Below are positions 63,898-64,000 of a stretch of DNA of 64,000 nt, piece by piece. The notes below the pieces were generated by a model. It did no database searches. It was given only the letters and a program-made list of their open reading frames with translations, and was not told the DNA's origin. The DNA comes from Ferribacterium limneticum (lineage in GTDB: Bacteria; Pseudomonadota; Gammaproteobacteria; Burkholderiales; Rhodocyclaceae). The stretch lies in contig NZ_CP075191.1 of NCBI RefSeq assembly GCF_020510625.1, positions 3,036,001 to 3,100,000 of the forward strand, read 5' to 3'. The first letter of the stretch is position 1. Each line of letters begins with the position of its first letter. Both the position numbers and the translations under genes were made by a program.

Positions 63898-64000
63898 TCA
63901 GGCGGCAGGCGTTTCGCCCGGCCAATTCTTGATATAGCTTTTCAGCATCTTGTTCTCGAAACTCTGCTCTTCAAGCACCGCCTTGGCGACATCGAGAAAG
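63898..64000 (-). CDS. C-terminal end of an unidentified protein (5' end outside window)
   Basis: The last 33-34 residues of a reading frame entering from the right: ...FLDVAKAVLEEQSFENK followed by MLKSYIKNWPGETPAA, stop TGA 63898-63900. The segment is helical with no recognisable motif. It is accepted as real because of good codon use and the strong terminator 20 bases after its stop. No function is assigned. Confidence 0.6.
   Translation of the reverse strand, partial: FLDVAKAVLEEQSFENKMLKSYIKNWPGETPAA

Overview
The window is a GC-rich, densely coded chromosomal segment from a betaproteobacterium. The most likely home is the Rhodocyclales, in the Dechloromonas/Azonexus neighbourhood. That placement is inferred from gene order (truA-trpF-trpB-trpA-accD-folC-dedD-cvpA-purF-metZ, leuC-entericidin-leuD-leuB-asd-fimV), a complete MSHA-type pilus locus, and a chemotaxis receptor carrying a c-type haem motif. 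I saw no rRNA, tRNA, CRISPR array, insertion sequence or prophage. Almost everything is core chromosome; the most accessory-looking part is the MSHA locus at about 24.6-41.5 kb.

Region 1 (1-9 kb, mostly + strand): the end of hemH, thioredoxin 2, an EF-hand-type protein, a haem-motif methyl-accepting chemotaxis protein, a convergent Ser/Thr kinase fused to a cyclic-nucleotide-binding domain, then grpE-dnaK-dnaJ behind a recognisable heat-shock (sigma-32) promoter. Region 2 (9-12 kb): two tandem paralogous LivK-type periplasmic binding proteins, each with its own terminator and no permease or ATPase genes nearby. Region 3 (12-23 kb): cysS facing an envelope cluster (TPR protein, L,D-transpeptidase, two cyclophilins, lpxH, recQ, DUF2238) joined by stop/start overlaps, then a carboxymuconolactone-decarboxylase-family protein and a soluble GAF/PAS hybrid histidine kinase.

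Region 4 (22.8-41.5 kb, - strand): an acyl-CoA synthetase, then the MSHA pilus locus. Read in transcription order it is mshE-G-F-B-A-C-D-O-P-Q followed by mshI-I2-J-K-L-M-N. All assembly parts are present: c-di-GMP-responsive ATPase, platform, PilM/N/O-like alignment proteins, secretin with pilot-like and AAA partners, major and minor pilins, and the large tip-type protein MshQ. The two blocks are swapped relative to the Vibrio/Shewanella order and each appears to have its own promoter. Region 5 (41.6-64 kb, - strand): a DEAD-box helicase and long runs of overlapping biosynthetic genes for Met, purine, folate, fatty acid, Trp, Leu, Asp-family and chorismate synthesis, with fimV, a division SPOR protein and an MFS transporter among them.

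The best leads for something less described are: the c-type haem chemoreceptor next to an EF-hand protein and a cNMP-gated kinase; a terminator hairpin buried in the start of mshC; a run of eight C directly after the mshE start codon; a sequence block shared by the mshE and mshI leaders; and an entericidin-like lipoprotein translationally coupled inside the leucine operon.
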